Virus record (IMG/VR): IMGVR_UViG_3300023174_000057
Location: 102,765-166,764 of that record
Strand: one strand, 5' to 3'
Length of the DNA: 64,000 nt
DNA from: a virus
Shown: piece by piece, positions 16,071 to 22,469 of the stretch
Position numbering within the stretch: the stretch's first letter is position 1
How the letters are laid out: every line of letters starts with the position of its first letter
The notes under the pieces: model-generated
Told to the model about the DNA's origin: nothing
What the model saw: the letters and a program-made list of their open reading frames with translations, nothing else
Database searches by the model: none
Position numbers and translations under genes: made by a program

Positions 16071-16080
16071 GGGCGTAACG
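16071..16080 (+). promoter_or_regulatory. GGGCGTAACG box before 16088 gene
   Basis: GGGCGTAACG ends seven bases before ATG 16088. The same box with 6-7 base spacing precedes the genes at 16728 (+), 17284 (-) and 54375 (-). No normal ribosome binding site is present here. It could be a minus-10-like element for near-leaderless transcripts or a translation signal. Confidence 0.4.
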
Positions 16081-16087
16081 TCTACCG

Positions 16088-16615
16088 ATGCCCACAAGGT
16101 TCCCAACTGGTGTCACGGTGTCCGAGGCGTGGTGGGGCACCCTCCCCGACTCATCTCGAAAGAACTGGCGGAGGGTGTTTCGGGCGTATGCTCGGTACGG
16201 GGTCAAGGTCATTGCGGACCCCTCCCACCGTGTTAATTTTCAGGGTTACGTCTACTCAGAGGGTGAGGCATCGCTCTTCACCGACGTGAAGGGCAACGAC
16301 CCCGCTCTCGCCCTCCACGATTTAGCACACTGGCGGGTGGCCCCCGTTGAGCGTAGGAACCTCCCCAACTGGGGTCTGGGGGATTTCCCCAACTACGACG
16401 ACAAAGCCCCCCGCACGGTGGACTATGAAGTCGCCTTAGAGGAGGAGTCTCTCGCATCCACATTGGGTGGTTTCATGGCGGGGGAGATCCTCGGTCTGGA
16501 ATACCGACGCTATGTGATGCGCGCCCTTGATGGGGGTGACACGGAGAGCATCCACATCTTGACTCAGCGGGGTCTGCTTGTGAAGCGGCCACGGAGTTAC
16601 CGGGTGGTGTGGTAG
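16088..16615 (+). CDS. Conserved-type phage protein with HDLAHW motif
   Basis: 175 residues. LALHDLAHWRVAP at about residues 73-85 has an HDxxH arrangement that could bind metal, followed by Tyr/Asp-rich NWGLGDFPNYDD and a helical EVALEEESLASTL. I have no confident family; a metal-dependent hydrolase- or hydroxylase-like fold is possible. The gene is bracketed by a 24-base direct repeat (16020-16043 and 16659-16682) derived from nuclease remnants, which suggests it moved as a cassette. Confidence 0.6.
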   Translation: MPTRFPTGVTVSEAWWGTLPDSSRKNWRRVFRAYARYGVKVIADPSHRVNFQGYVYSEGEASLFTDVKGNDPALALHDLAHWRVAPVERRNLPNWGLGDFPNYDDKAPRTVDYEVALEEESLASTLGGFMAGEILGLEYRRYVMRALDGGDTESIHILTQRGLLVKRPRSYRVVW

Positions 16616-16658
16616 AGGGTCACGTCGGGTTGTGGGTCCCTCCGGGTGCGGGCTGTAG

Positions 16659-16718
16659 GTGAAGACCGACCCGGAGGGTGTGCGGGCACTTCTCGCGGCG
16701 CACCTCGCCGGGGCGTAA
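16659..16718 (+). pseudogene. Second remnant of Vsr-like nuclease C-terminus
   Basis: Reads VKTDPEGVRALLAAHLAGA then TAA. The first 24 bases repeat 16020-16043 with one difference, so this and the 15985 remnant are copies of one nuclease 3' end, now on both sides of the 16088 gene. The remnant's stop codon lies inside the GGGCGTAACG box (16711-16720). Confidence 0.6.
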
Positions 16719-16720
16719 CG
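16711..16720 (+). promoter_or_regulatory. GGGCGTAACG box before deaminase-like gene
   Basis: Ends seven bases before GTG 16728, the same spacing as at 16071-16080. It lies in the loop of CCGGGGC/GCCCCGG (about 16709-16727), a 7-bp stem that reaches the start codon. Confidence 0.4.
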
Positions 16721-16727
16721 TGCCCCG

Positions 16728-17078
16728 GTGAACCTCCTTCACGTCGCCGCGCGCATCGCCACGGACCTTCGCGGGAAGCAGCGTCAGGGCTACTACCTCG
16801 CCGCCGTGGGCGTGCGTCGGGACGGTGCCCTCGTGCGCGCTACCAACAAAGCGAGGTTCGCGAACGGGTACCTCCCGGTGCCGTCTACTCACGCGGAGGC
16901 GCGACTGTGCCGCAAGCTCGACGCGAGTGCGGAGGTCTACGTTGCAAGGGTGGTGGGGGACGGATCTTGGGCGATGTCTCGCCCGTGTGAGCGATGCCGT
17001 CTGGCGCTGGGGGCTCGCCGGGTGCGGCGGGTCTACTACACCATCGGCCCCGGCGAGTACGGGGTGATGGACCTTTAG
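16728..17078 (+). CDS. Cytidine/deoxycytidylate deaminase-like protein
   Basis: 116 residues from GTG 16728. Zinc-deaminase signature: HAE at residues 55-57 and PCERC at 86-90, so His55, Cys87 and Cys90 would hold zinc and Glu57 act as proton shuttle. The order strand, HAE helix, strand and PCxxC helix fits the cytidine deaminase fold at near-minimal size. Such phage enzymes convert dCMP, cytidine or a nucleic-acid cytosine; the substrate cannot be told. The N-terminus (HVAARIATDLRG) recalls the RVATRYL motif of neighbours. Its last 88 bases are duplicated at 17333-17420, and its stop overlaps the 3' end of the opposing gene. Confidence 0.75.
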   Translation: MNLLHVAARIATDLRGKQRQGYYLAAVGVRRDGALVRATNKARFANGYLPVPSTHAEARLCRKLDASAEVYVARVVGDGSWAMSRPCERCRLALGARRVRRVYYTIGPGEYGVMDL

Positions 17079-17284
17079 ATTCGGTCACCGTTCCCGTTGA
17101 CGTGGAACGTCTCGGTGATCGTGACGGTGAATCCGTTAGTTCGGCGGTGGATGCGGACGGCCTTACCGGGGCACCGGGCTTTCCACGTCTCGGACATCTT
17201 GTCGATGTCGCTCTGTATGTAGTGCGAAGGCAGCAGGGACAGGTCGGGACGGAGGGCGTCCGCGGGGACGGTGGTGATCTTCAT
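17075..17284 (-). CDS. Hypothetical 69-residue protein
   Basis: Minus-strand ORF with ATG at 17284-17282 preceded, six bases away, by GGGCGTAACA, as in neighbouring accessory genes. Sequence KITTVPADALRPDLSLLPSHYIQSDIDKM... has no recognisable motif. Its 3' end overlaps the deaminase-like gene tail to tail. It lies exactly between the two copies of an 88-base repeat, so it may have been inserted with that duplication. Confidence 0.5.
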   Translation of the reverse strand: MKITTVPADALRPDLSLLPSHYIQSDIDKMSETWKARCPGKAVRIHRRTNGFTVTITETFHVNGNGDRI

Positions 17285-17290
17285 GCGGGG

Positions 17291-17300
17291 TGTTACGCCC
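17291..17300 (-). promoter_or_regulatory. GGGCGTAACA box before 17284 minus-strand gene
   Basis: On the minus strand GGGCGTAACA ends six bases before the ATG. It forms the loop side of a GCGGG/CCCGC hairpin. Same box as 16071, 16711 and 54383. Confidence 0.4.
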
Positions 17301-17332
17301 GCACTGTGGGGGAGAACCTCTAGCGGGGCGTA

Positions 17333-17420
17333 GCGATGCCGTCTGGCGCTGGTGGCTCGTCGGGTGCGGCGCGTCTACTACACCATCGGCCCCGGCGAGT
17401 ACGGGGTGATGGACCTGTGA
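17333..17420 (+). pseudogene. Duplicated 3' end of deaminase-like gene
   Basis: 88 bases matching 16991-17078 at about 94% (differences near GGG/GTG, CGCC/CGTC, GCGGG/GCGCG and the stop). It encodes the last 28 residues including VYYTIGPGEYGVMDL and a stop, without the zinc site, so it cannot be an enzyme. It sits directly against the 3' end of the next minus-strand gene, as copy one does against the 17075 gene. Confidence 0.8.
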
Positions 17421-17421
17421 C

Positions 17422-17766
17422 TCAGAGCGAGGAGTCCTCGTCGGGGTCGTAGGGGCGCATCGGGAACGTCACCACGGCATCGGTGCCCCGGACAGAGAAC
17501 ATGGGGAGTCCGTCGATCTGGTAGTTCTCCATGTCGAGCGCCTCCGTCAGTCGCCTCTCAAAGGAGTACCGCTTGGCTTCCATGACGGTTCGCTCCAGAT
17601 CCCTCGCGGTTCCCGTCCAGTTCGGGAAGGTGAAGGTGAGGGCCGTGGGCGTGTAGGTCACTTCTGGGGTCCCCTTCAACCCGTGGTCGGCCATGAACTT
17701 TTTGGCTACCACAGAGACAGTCGCCGGGACGCTCAGGGCTCGTTTGATCAGTGTTGCGATGGTCAT
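17422..17766 (-). CDS. Hypothetical 114-residue protein
   Basis: Start ATG 17766 with GGAGG five bases upstream; it overlaps the upstream minus-strand stop as TGATG. N-terminal hydrophobic-basic helix (TIATLIKRALSVPATVSVVAKKFM), then an alpha/beta body and an acidic end (DPDEDSSL). No family recognised. Forms a two-gene minus-strand operon with the leader-motif gene at 17766-18080. Confidence 0.6.
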   Translation of the reverse strand: MTIATLIKRALSVPATVSVVAKKFMADHGLKGTPEVTYTPTALTFTFPNWTGTARDLERTVMEAKRYSFERRLTEALDMENYQIDGLPMFSVRGTDAVVTFPMRPYDPDEDSSL

Positions 17767-18080
17767 CACGTCCTCCCGACGATGGCCTTCTTCATGGCGT
17801 CGTTCCACTCGCCCCAGATGGCGTCTCGGGAATCCGAGTCGGTGGTCCCGTAGTCGGAGTTCTTGGCAATCAGCCGCCCGATGGCCTGATAGGCGCTCGC
17901 CACGTTCACAGCGGTCATCGCGATCTCGGCTTGGATCTGCTCCGTGACCTCCTCGTGACCTTCGTAGAGGCTGTAGGGGTTGTCGTCCATCGCCGTCTTG
18001 GTGACCAGCGGGAGGAGTTGGGCGCGGAGTTCCGGGCGTTGGTGGGCCAGACGGATGATTTTGGAACGGAGGTCGCTCAT
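17766..18080 (-). CDS. Small protein with shared RLAHQ-P-LR leader
   Basis: 104 residues from ATG 18080; the upstream in-frame extension crosses a palindrome and is rejected. Begins MSDLRSKIIRLAHQRPELRAQLLPLV, the same leader as the genes at 21225, 24976 and 32478, followed by an unrelated helical body (EEVTEQIQAEIAMTAVNVASAY). Transcribed divergently from the metallopeptidase gene at 18142 out of a near-perfect palindrome. Function unknown. Confidence 0.65.
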   Translation of the reverse strand: MSDLRSKIIRLAHQRPELRAQLLPLVTKTAMDDNPYSLYEGHEEVTEQIQAEIAMTAVNVASAYQAIGRLIAKNSDYGTTDSDSRDAIWGEWNDAMKKAIVGRT

Positions 18081-18145
18081 GTCCTGTGCCGTGGATAGGG
18101 AAGCTACCGTGACGGTGGCTTCTCTATCCACGGCACAGGGCATGA
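18077..18145. repeat. 69-base near-perfect palindrome between divergent start codons
   Basis: Centre at 18111. CCTGTGCCGTGGATAG (18083-18098) is perfectly inverted at 18124-18139; the inner arms also pair, with two G.T wobbles. Even the two start codons (18078-18080 on minus, 18142-18144 on plus) are mirror images. Each strand therefore offers the same leader, CACGGCACAGG-n-C-ATG, to its gene. This is an inverted duplication of one upstream region, likely a bidirectional promoter or initiation site. Confidence 0.85.
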
Positions 18146-19269
18146 CCCCTTGTGCTGTCCGTGTCGCCACCCGGTACCTCTCGGCCAAAGTGTGGGGCGA
18201 CCCCTCGGGGATGATCTCCGACTACCGGGGGGCGCTCACAGCCTTCCAGACGGGCCTCACCCGGGTCACCGAGTCCGCCACACAAACTTTCAGCCGCTAC
18301 ACTCCCTCGACCCCACGAGAGCAGGAGATGGTACAGAAGGCGGTGGCGAAGGCGACCCGTGGCGCTCTCTCTCACACGATGGTCCCGCTTATCCAGACGG
18401 CACGTCAGTTGTCCGAGTGGGTGCTCCAGACCCGTGTGATCCCCGCTGGCAAGGCCAAGGCGGTCGAGATGGCGGCACGCTCCGTTCAGAGCATGGCGCG
18501 GCTCCCGCAGGACATCCCCGATTGGTACGAGAAGAACGCTGCCCGTCTCAATCTCCTGCTGGAGGCGGCGTCGTGGCCAGAGAAGTCGGGGGAGGGGGAT
18601 GCCGCGTCACAGGTGGTGACCGTGGGGCCGTTCAAGGTCCACAACACCATCGGCGCGGACGCGAAGCAGTTCAAGGAGATCCAAGGGCTCGTCGAGAACG
18701 CGACTCGCGCTTTGTCCACCACGTTGGACTTCAAGAAAGTTCTCTACGGAGACGTGTACGTCGTCGGGCAACTGCGGCAGTCCCACACCCTCGCTTGGTA
18801 CAAGATTCAGTCGGACGACGTGTACGTTCGGTCCCTCGCCAAGAAGGGCGGGGACGATCTTCACTCTCTCGTCCACGAGCTCGGGCACCGCTACTGGTTC
18901 AAGTCCGCCACGAGCGACCAGAAGCGGAACATCAACATGCTCTTCATGGACCTCGGGACGGCACCCGCGCCGTCCGTGACACGTCCCACGGTCGGTGACG
19001 AGCTCCCTGTGTCCGTGAAGGGTGCCAAAGGCACCAAGTTCATCATCGTGAAGGACGACGGGATGTACTTCACGACGGAGCCCAAGGGCACCTTCCCTGT
19101 CCGTGAGGTCATGCGGCTCATCACCGAGAGGGCCAAGGGCACGGAGACTTTTCCCTCGCAGTACTCGATGACGGACAGTTCAGAGTTCTTTGCGGAGTGC
19201 TTCGCGTTCTACACCCTCGGGCGTCTCAAGCCCGACCTCGCCAAGAGGTTTGAGGAGGCTCTGTCGTGA
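18142..19269 (+). CDS. Zincin-type metallopeptidase, phage-associated
   Basis: 375 residues from ATG 18142. HELGH at residues 245-249 (in LVHELGHRYWFKS) is the HExxH zinc-protease motif. A third ligand candidate lies in SSEFFAECFAFY near residue 350, as in gluzincin- or WLM-like folds where a Glu or His follows. N-terminal part contains RVATRYLSAKVW and long helices. Probably a virion-associated or intracellular peptidase; the substrate is unknown. The stop overlaps the next start (GTGA). Note the divergent palindromic leader. Confidence 0.7.
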   Translation: MTPCAVRVATRYLSAKVWGDPSGMISDYRGALTAFQTGLTRVTESATQTFSRYTPSTPREQEMVQKAVAKATRGALSHTMVPLIQTARQLSEWVLQTRVIPAGKAKAVEMAARSVQSMARLPQDIPDWYEKNAARLNLLLEAASWPEKSGEGDAASQVVTVGPFKVHNTIGADAKQFKEIQGLVENATRALSTTLDFKKVLYGDVYVVGQLRQSHTLAWYKIQSDDVYVRSLAKKGGDDLHSLVHELGHRYWFKSATSDQKRNINMLFMDLGTAPAPSVTRPTVGDELPVSVKGAKGTKFIIVKDDGMYFTTEPKGTFPVREVMRLITERAKGTETFPSQYSMTDSSEFFAECFAFYTLGRLKPDLAKRFEEALS

Positions 19270-20087
19270 GCCCGTCGATCAGCAGGGTCGCCACCCGGCA
19301 CCTCATCCGCGTCGCGGCTCGGGACGCTTGCCGCGCCACGTTCCGCACCCGCACGGCGTCGGTGGACCTCACGGAGCGGGTGCTGGTGGCGGTTGCGGAG
19401 GGGGCGTACCTGTCTCACGGCGGGAACGTCCGTGTGGCGAGTCTCCTCTCCAAGCTCGCAGAGCTCGCCACGGCCCTCAAGCGGTTCCCCAACCTCTGGG
19501 AGAAATTGAAAGATCTCCTCGGGATCGAGAGCCTGTCGGACCTCCCGGGCCGGATCAAGGCGCTCCTCCAAGACGCCTACGGGGCGCTCCGCAAGCTCCT
19601 CACCAAGGCGTTTGAGACGTGGCCCCTCAAGCTGTTCACCCTGCCCGAGAGCAAGCTGTTCTCGATCAACAAGCTGCTGGAGGCCCTCATGAAGAGGTAC
19701 CCGCAGTTCGGCAAGTGGCTGGAGGCCAACGTCAAGCCCCGGGTCGATCAGTTCGACAAGTGGCTCAAGCAGCACCTCCCCACGGTCAGCAAGGTGCTGA
19801 TGGTGGGCATCTACGTCTGGCTGTGGATGAACACCACGGAGTTTGAGTGGGACATCAACGGCATCCTCGACGCGGCCACGGGGAACCTGTCCCTCGCGGA
19901 CCTCTTGGCGGGGTTGCCCGGGACCGTCCTCGGCGCGCTCTTGGGTACGCTCAACCTCGGGACGTTCACACTTCTCCCTGCCGCCCTCGCGGCGCGGGTG
20001 CTCTTCCTCCTCGGCAAGCGGTACCTCGTGTGGACGGGTTCGGGCTTCCAGTTCGACGAGGAAGCCCTCAGCGCCGACTTCGGCTAG
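19266..20087 (+). CDS. Helical virion-type protein with hydrophobic segments
   Basis: 273 residues from GTG 19266. Starts [20 protein letters not shown], again the RVATR motif. Residues about 55-160 are amphipathic helices ([24 protein letters not shown]). Two hydrophobic stretches follow: [15 protein letters not shown] at about 178-193 and [18 protein letters not shown] ... [17 protein letters not shown] at about 213-257. This looks like a membrane-active or ejected virion protein; that is inference. Coupled to the metallopeptidase gene. Confidence 0.6.
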   Translation: MSPSISRVATRHLIRVAARDACRATFRTRTASVDLTERVLVAVAEGAYLSHGGNVRVASLLSKLAELATALKRFPNLWEKLKDLLGIESLSDLPGRIKALLQDAYGALRKLLTKAFETWPLKLFTLPESKLFSINKLLEALMKRYPQFGKWLEANVKPRVDQFDKWLKQHLPTVSKVLMVGIYVWLWMNTTEFEWDINGILDAATGNLSLADLLAGLPGTVLGALLGTLNLGTFTLLPAALAARVLFLLGKRYLVWTGSGFQFDEEALSADFG

Positions 20088-20119
20088 TGCGGTATCACCC
20101 CTATCTTTCTCGGGGGGGT

Positions 20120-20626
20120 ATGGCTGACCGCGCCTTGCTCGTTGGGGTCAACACCCCGGTGCCCCGCTCAACGGGTGCGTCTGATGGTCGCCCTGTCCTG
20201 TACTTCGGCTACGGGTCGAACTTGAACGTGCCCATGATGATGGGGCGCGTGCCGCACGCCAAGCTCCTCGTCCCTGCGTTTCTCCCCTACCATCGCGTCG
20301 GGTTCGCGGGGCACAGTCGTCATTGGGGCGGCGGAACGGCGACACTCATCCCAGCGATGAGTGTCGTGCCCGGTGTCCTGTACCTGATGACCCGTGACGA
20401 CCTTCACGAGCTCGACAGGTCTGAGAACACCCCCACGGGCAACCACCGCCACAACGAGTACGTCTACGGCTGGGACGGCACCCGTTACGAGGCGTTCATG
20501 TACCGACAGGGGTCGGGCACCCCGGTCAACCCCCCCGACCCTCGCTATCTCTCGACCGTCATCGAGGGGCGTAGGATGCACGGATTTCGTTACGAAGACA
20601 TCCTACGAGAGGCACGACGCACATGA
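20120..20626 (+). CDS. Gamma-glutamylcyclotransferase-like (AIG2/GGCT fold) protein
   Basis: 168 residues from ATG 20120; the frame is open upstream over the previous gene and that part is rejected. YFGYGSNLN at about residues 30-38 is the YGSN substrate loop of the GGCT family, and LHELDRSEN near residue 97 carries the expected acidic catalytic region. GGCT enzymes release pyroglutamate from gamma-glutamyl compounds; in phages they are scattered and of unknown purpose. The stop overlaps the start of the superoxide dismutase gene (ATGA), so the two are made together. Confidence 0.8.
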   Translation: MADRALLVGVNTPVPRSTGASDGRPVLYFGYGSNLNVPMMMGRVPHAKLLVPAFLPYHRVGFAGHSRHWGGGTATLIPAMSVVPGVLYLMTRDDLHELDRSENTPTGNHRHNEYVYGWDGTRYEAFMYRQGSGTPVNPPDPRYLSTVIEGRRMHGFRYEDILREARRT

Positions 20627-21228
20627 CCCCCGGCACCCACAAGCTCCCGCCCCTGCCCTACGCCTACGATGCCCTTGAGCCGTGGATGGGCGCGGAGACG
20701 GCGCGGCTGCACCACGGCAAACACCACCAATCTTACGTTGACGGGCTGAACGAAGCTGAAGTCGAGCTCGCCAAGGCGCGGGCGTCGGGCGACATCAAGC
20801 TCGTCCCGTACTGGCAGACCCGGCGAGCGTTCAATGAGGGCGGGCACGTTCTGCACTCGATCTTCTGGCATTGTATGTCGCCCGACGGCGGCGGGCTTCC
20901 CACGGGCAACCTAGCCACCCTGATTGACCGGGACTTCGGCGGGTACAAGGCGTTCCGCCGTGAGTTCGTCGCCACGGCCAAGGGCGTCGAGGGGTCGGGC
21001 TGGGCGGTTCTCGTACTCAAGCGCGGGATGCGCGGTGGACGCCTAGAGGTGGCACCCGTTCACAATCACGAGAACCGTGCCCTGTGGCAGTCACAGGTGC
21101 TGCTCCCGATGGACGTGTGGGAGCACGCCTACTACCTCGACCACCAGAACGACCGGGAGGGCTGGGCCAACACCTTCCTCGATCACTTGGTCGATTGGTC
21201 CTACATCGAATCAAGGGTAAAAGCATGA
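20623..21228 (+). CDS. Iron/manganese superoxide dismutase
   Basis: 201 residues, normal length for the family. All motifs are present: N-terminal LPPLPYAYDALEPW, LHHGKHHQSYV (first metal His at 30), GGHVLHSIFW (second His), and DVWEHAYYLDHQN (Asp and third His). The outer-sphere residue is His in VHNHEN, as in some mycobacterial and archaeal enzymes, instead of the Gln of E. coli enzymes; GGH before the second His is manganese-type. Metal preference is therefore open. Converts superoxide to peroxide and oxygen. Rare in phages; coupled to the neighbours on both sides. Confidence 0.92.
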   Translation: MTPGTHKLPPLPYAYDALEPWMGAETARLHHGKHHQSYVDGLNEAEVELAKARASGDIKLVPYWQTRRAFNEGGHVLHSIFWHCMSPDGGGLPTGNLATLIDRDFGGYKAFRREFVATAKGVEGSGWAVLVLKRGMRGGRLEVAPVHNHENRALWQSQVLLPMDVWEHAYYLDHQNDREGWANTFLDHLVDWSYIESRVKA

Positions 21229-21935
21229 GCACTCTTCGTTCTAAGGTCATTCGTCTGGCGCACCAGAACCCCGCCCTCCGTCCGCACCTTCTGCCCCTCC
21301 TTCGAGAGAAGCGCGCAGCGGGGCAATGGAGGGAGGTGTCCCCTCGGGGATTGTCTCAAGAGACCCTAGATAGGGTCTGGGACATGTACAAAAACAGCTA
21401 CGCCAAGATCGGTCTCAAGGTCTCGTCCATCGGTGAGATGGTGTCCGAGTATGATGCTTGGCGTCTGGCTTACGATGGAGAGGTGCCCGTAGCCTTTAGC
21501 GTGGGGACCAAGACCTCGTTCGGCGTCAAGAGCGGTCTCTCTGGATCGGATGGGACGCCAGCGGGAAAGGACTCGATCAAGAGCCTCCTTTCTACCATCT
21601 ACAAGCAGCCGGGTTTCTATTCGGAGGTGTCGCACGCCGTCGAGCACATCGCGGCTAAAGCGGGAGCCCCGGCAGTTTGCGCGGTCTACGTTCCCAACAT
21701 CATTAAGAAGCAGATCGAGCCCGCTGACGACGGCATTCACTACTCCAGAATTTTGGGGGGTGTGGGCAAGGTCACCAAAATTCTCGTCGGTCGTCCGAGA
21801 GGTATTCCTACGACGGACTACGACCATCCCGTTTGCCCCATCGGGGACCCATCTCTTCGCACCTCTGGAGAGGTAGAGCCCGACGATTCTGCGGACTACG
21901 CCGCCCACATCGCGTGCCTTCTCTTTCAAGGCTGA
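21225..21935 (+). CDS. Protein with shared RLAHQ-P-LR leader
   Basis: 236 residues from ATG 21225 (ATGA overlap with the dismutase). Leader MSTLRSKVIRLAHQNPALRPHLLPLLREK, then an alpha/beta domain with VWDMYKNSYAKIGLKVSSIGEMVSEYDAWRLA, which resembles the start of an acetyltransferase-like fold (helix pair, then DGEVPVAFSVGTKTSFGVKSGLSGSDG). A GNAT-type N-acetyltransferase-like fold is possible but no clear acetyl-CoA loop is seen. The SGSDGTPAGKDSIKSLL stretch recurs in no other gene here. Confidence 0.6.
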   Translation: MSTLRSKVIRLAHQNPALRPHLLPLLREKRAAGQWREVSPRGLSQETLDRVWDMYKNSYAKIGLKVSSIGEMVSEYDAWRLAYDGEVPVAFSVGTKTSFGVKSGLSGSDGTPAGKDSIKSLLSTIYKQPGFYSEVSHAVEHIAAKAGAPAVCAVYVPNIIKKQIEPADDGIHYSRILGGVGKVTKILVGRPRGIPTTDYDHPVCPIGDPSLRTSGEVEPDDSADYAAHIACLLFQG

Positions 21936-21941
21936 ACGCGA

Positions 21942-22310
21942 ATGCCCCCTCGAAAGAAGAAGCCGTCCACCGCCGCGAGAGGCGACTGCTACGAAGCGGC
22001 TGGGAAGTATATGTTCGAGAACTGTCTGATGGACCCCCAGTGCGGGCTGCGGGTCGTTCACGGAGAGGTCGCTGGGCAGGGGCCGCTAGAAGGCGTCACC
22101 TTCGGGCACGCTTGGGTTCTGGACGGCGACACGGTGATTGACCGCTCGAACGGTCGGAGCTTGCGGATGCCCAAGGTCGTGTACTACGCGCTGGGTTCCA
22201 TCGAGCGCATCGGGAACCTGCACACCTACACCTGGGACGAGGCCAAGAAGAAGATGCTTCAGTTTGGGCACTACGGCCCGTGGGACCTCAAGACCCGGAG
22301 CGGGCTATGA
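21942..22310 (+). CDS. Small phage protein with Cys-His arrangement
   Basis: 122 residues. Basic start (PPRKKKPSTA), then GDCYEAAGKYMFENC, GPLEGVTFGHAWVLDGDTVID and FGHYGPWDL. The order Cys (about residue 16), His in GHAW (about 53) and Asp in VID looks like a papain/NlpC-type triad. I remember this as a conserved phage protein of unknown function; cysteine peptidase or amidase activity is inference. Overlaps the next small gene (ATGA). Confidence 0.6.
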   Translation: MPPRKKKPSTAARGDCYEAAGKYMFENCLMDPQCGLRVVHGEVAGQGPLEGVTFGHAWVLDGDTVIDRSNGRSLRMPKVVYYALGSIERIGNLHTYTWDEAKKKMLQFGHYGPWDLKTRSGL

Positions 22311-22435
22311 AGGAACTGTTCACCCTCCCTTCGGTGAAGCGCGAGCCCGTACCGGCGACGGTGCTGGACGTGCTCCGCGACGGCGGCGGGGAGCCTTCCG
22401 CCCGGAGGGTTGCCTCCCGATTTCTGGGGCGGTGA
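22307..22435 (+). CDS. 42-residue protein ending in RRVASRFLGR
   Basis: Small ORF from ATG 22307, coupled by ATGA to the gene before it and ending just before the hairpin at 22439. Translation MKELFTLPSVKREP...LDVLRDGG...ARRVASRFLGR. The ending is the RVATRYL-type motif of larger neighbours, which supports it being real. Confidence 0.5.
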   Translation: MKELFTLPSVKREPVPATVLDVLRDGGGEPSARRVASRFLGR

Positions 22436-22438
22436 CCC

Positions 22439-22464
22439 CCTCCGGGCGTAATAGCCCCCGGAGG
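22439..22464 (+). promoter_or_regulatory. Hairpin hiding the ribosome binding site of the vWA gene
   Basis: CCTCCGGG (22439-22446) pairs with CCCGGAGG (22457-22464); the loop starts with CGTAATAG. The 3' arm contains GGAGG, five bases before ATG 22470. Folding would block initiation. A GGGCGTAA match lies at 22444-22451 but at a different spacing from the accessory-gene boxes. Confidence 0.5.
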
Positions 22465-22469
22465 CCACA

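Noticed and set aside
17980-18141. N-terminal extensions of both divergent genes through the palindrome
   Set aside because: Both extensions read the palindrome itself and the opposite gene; the symmetric ATGs with nearby AGG are better starts.
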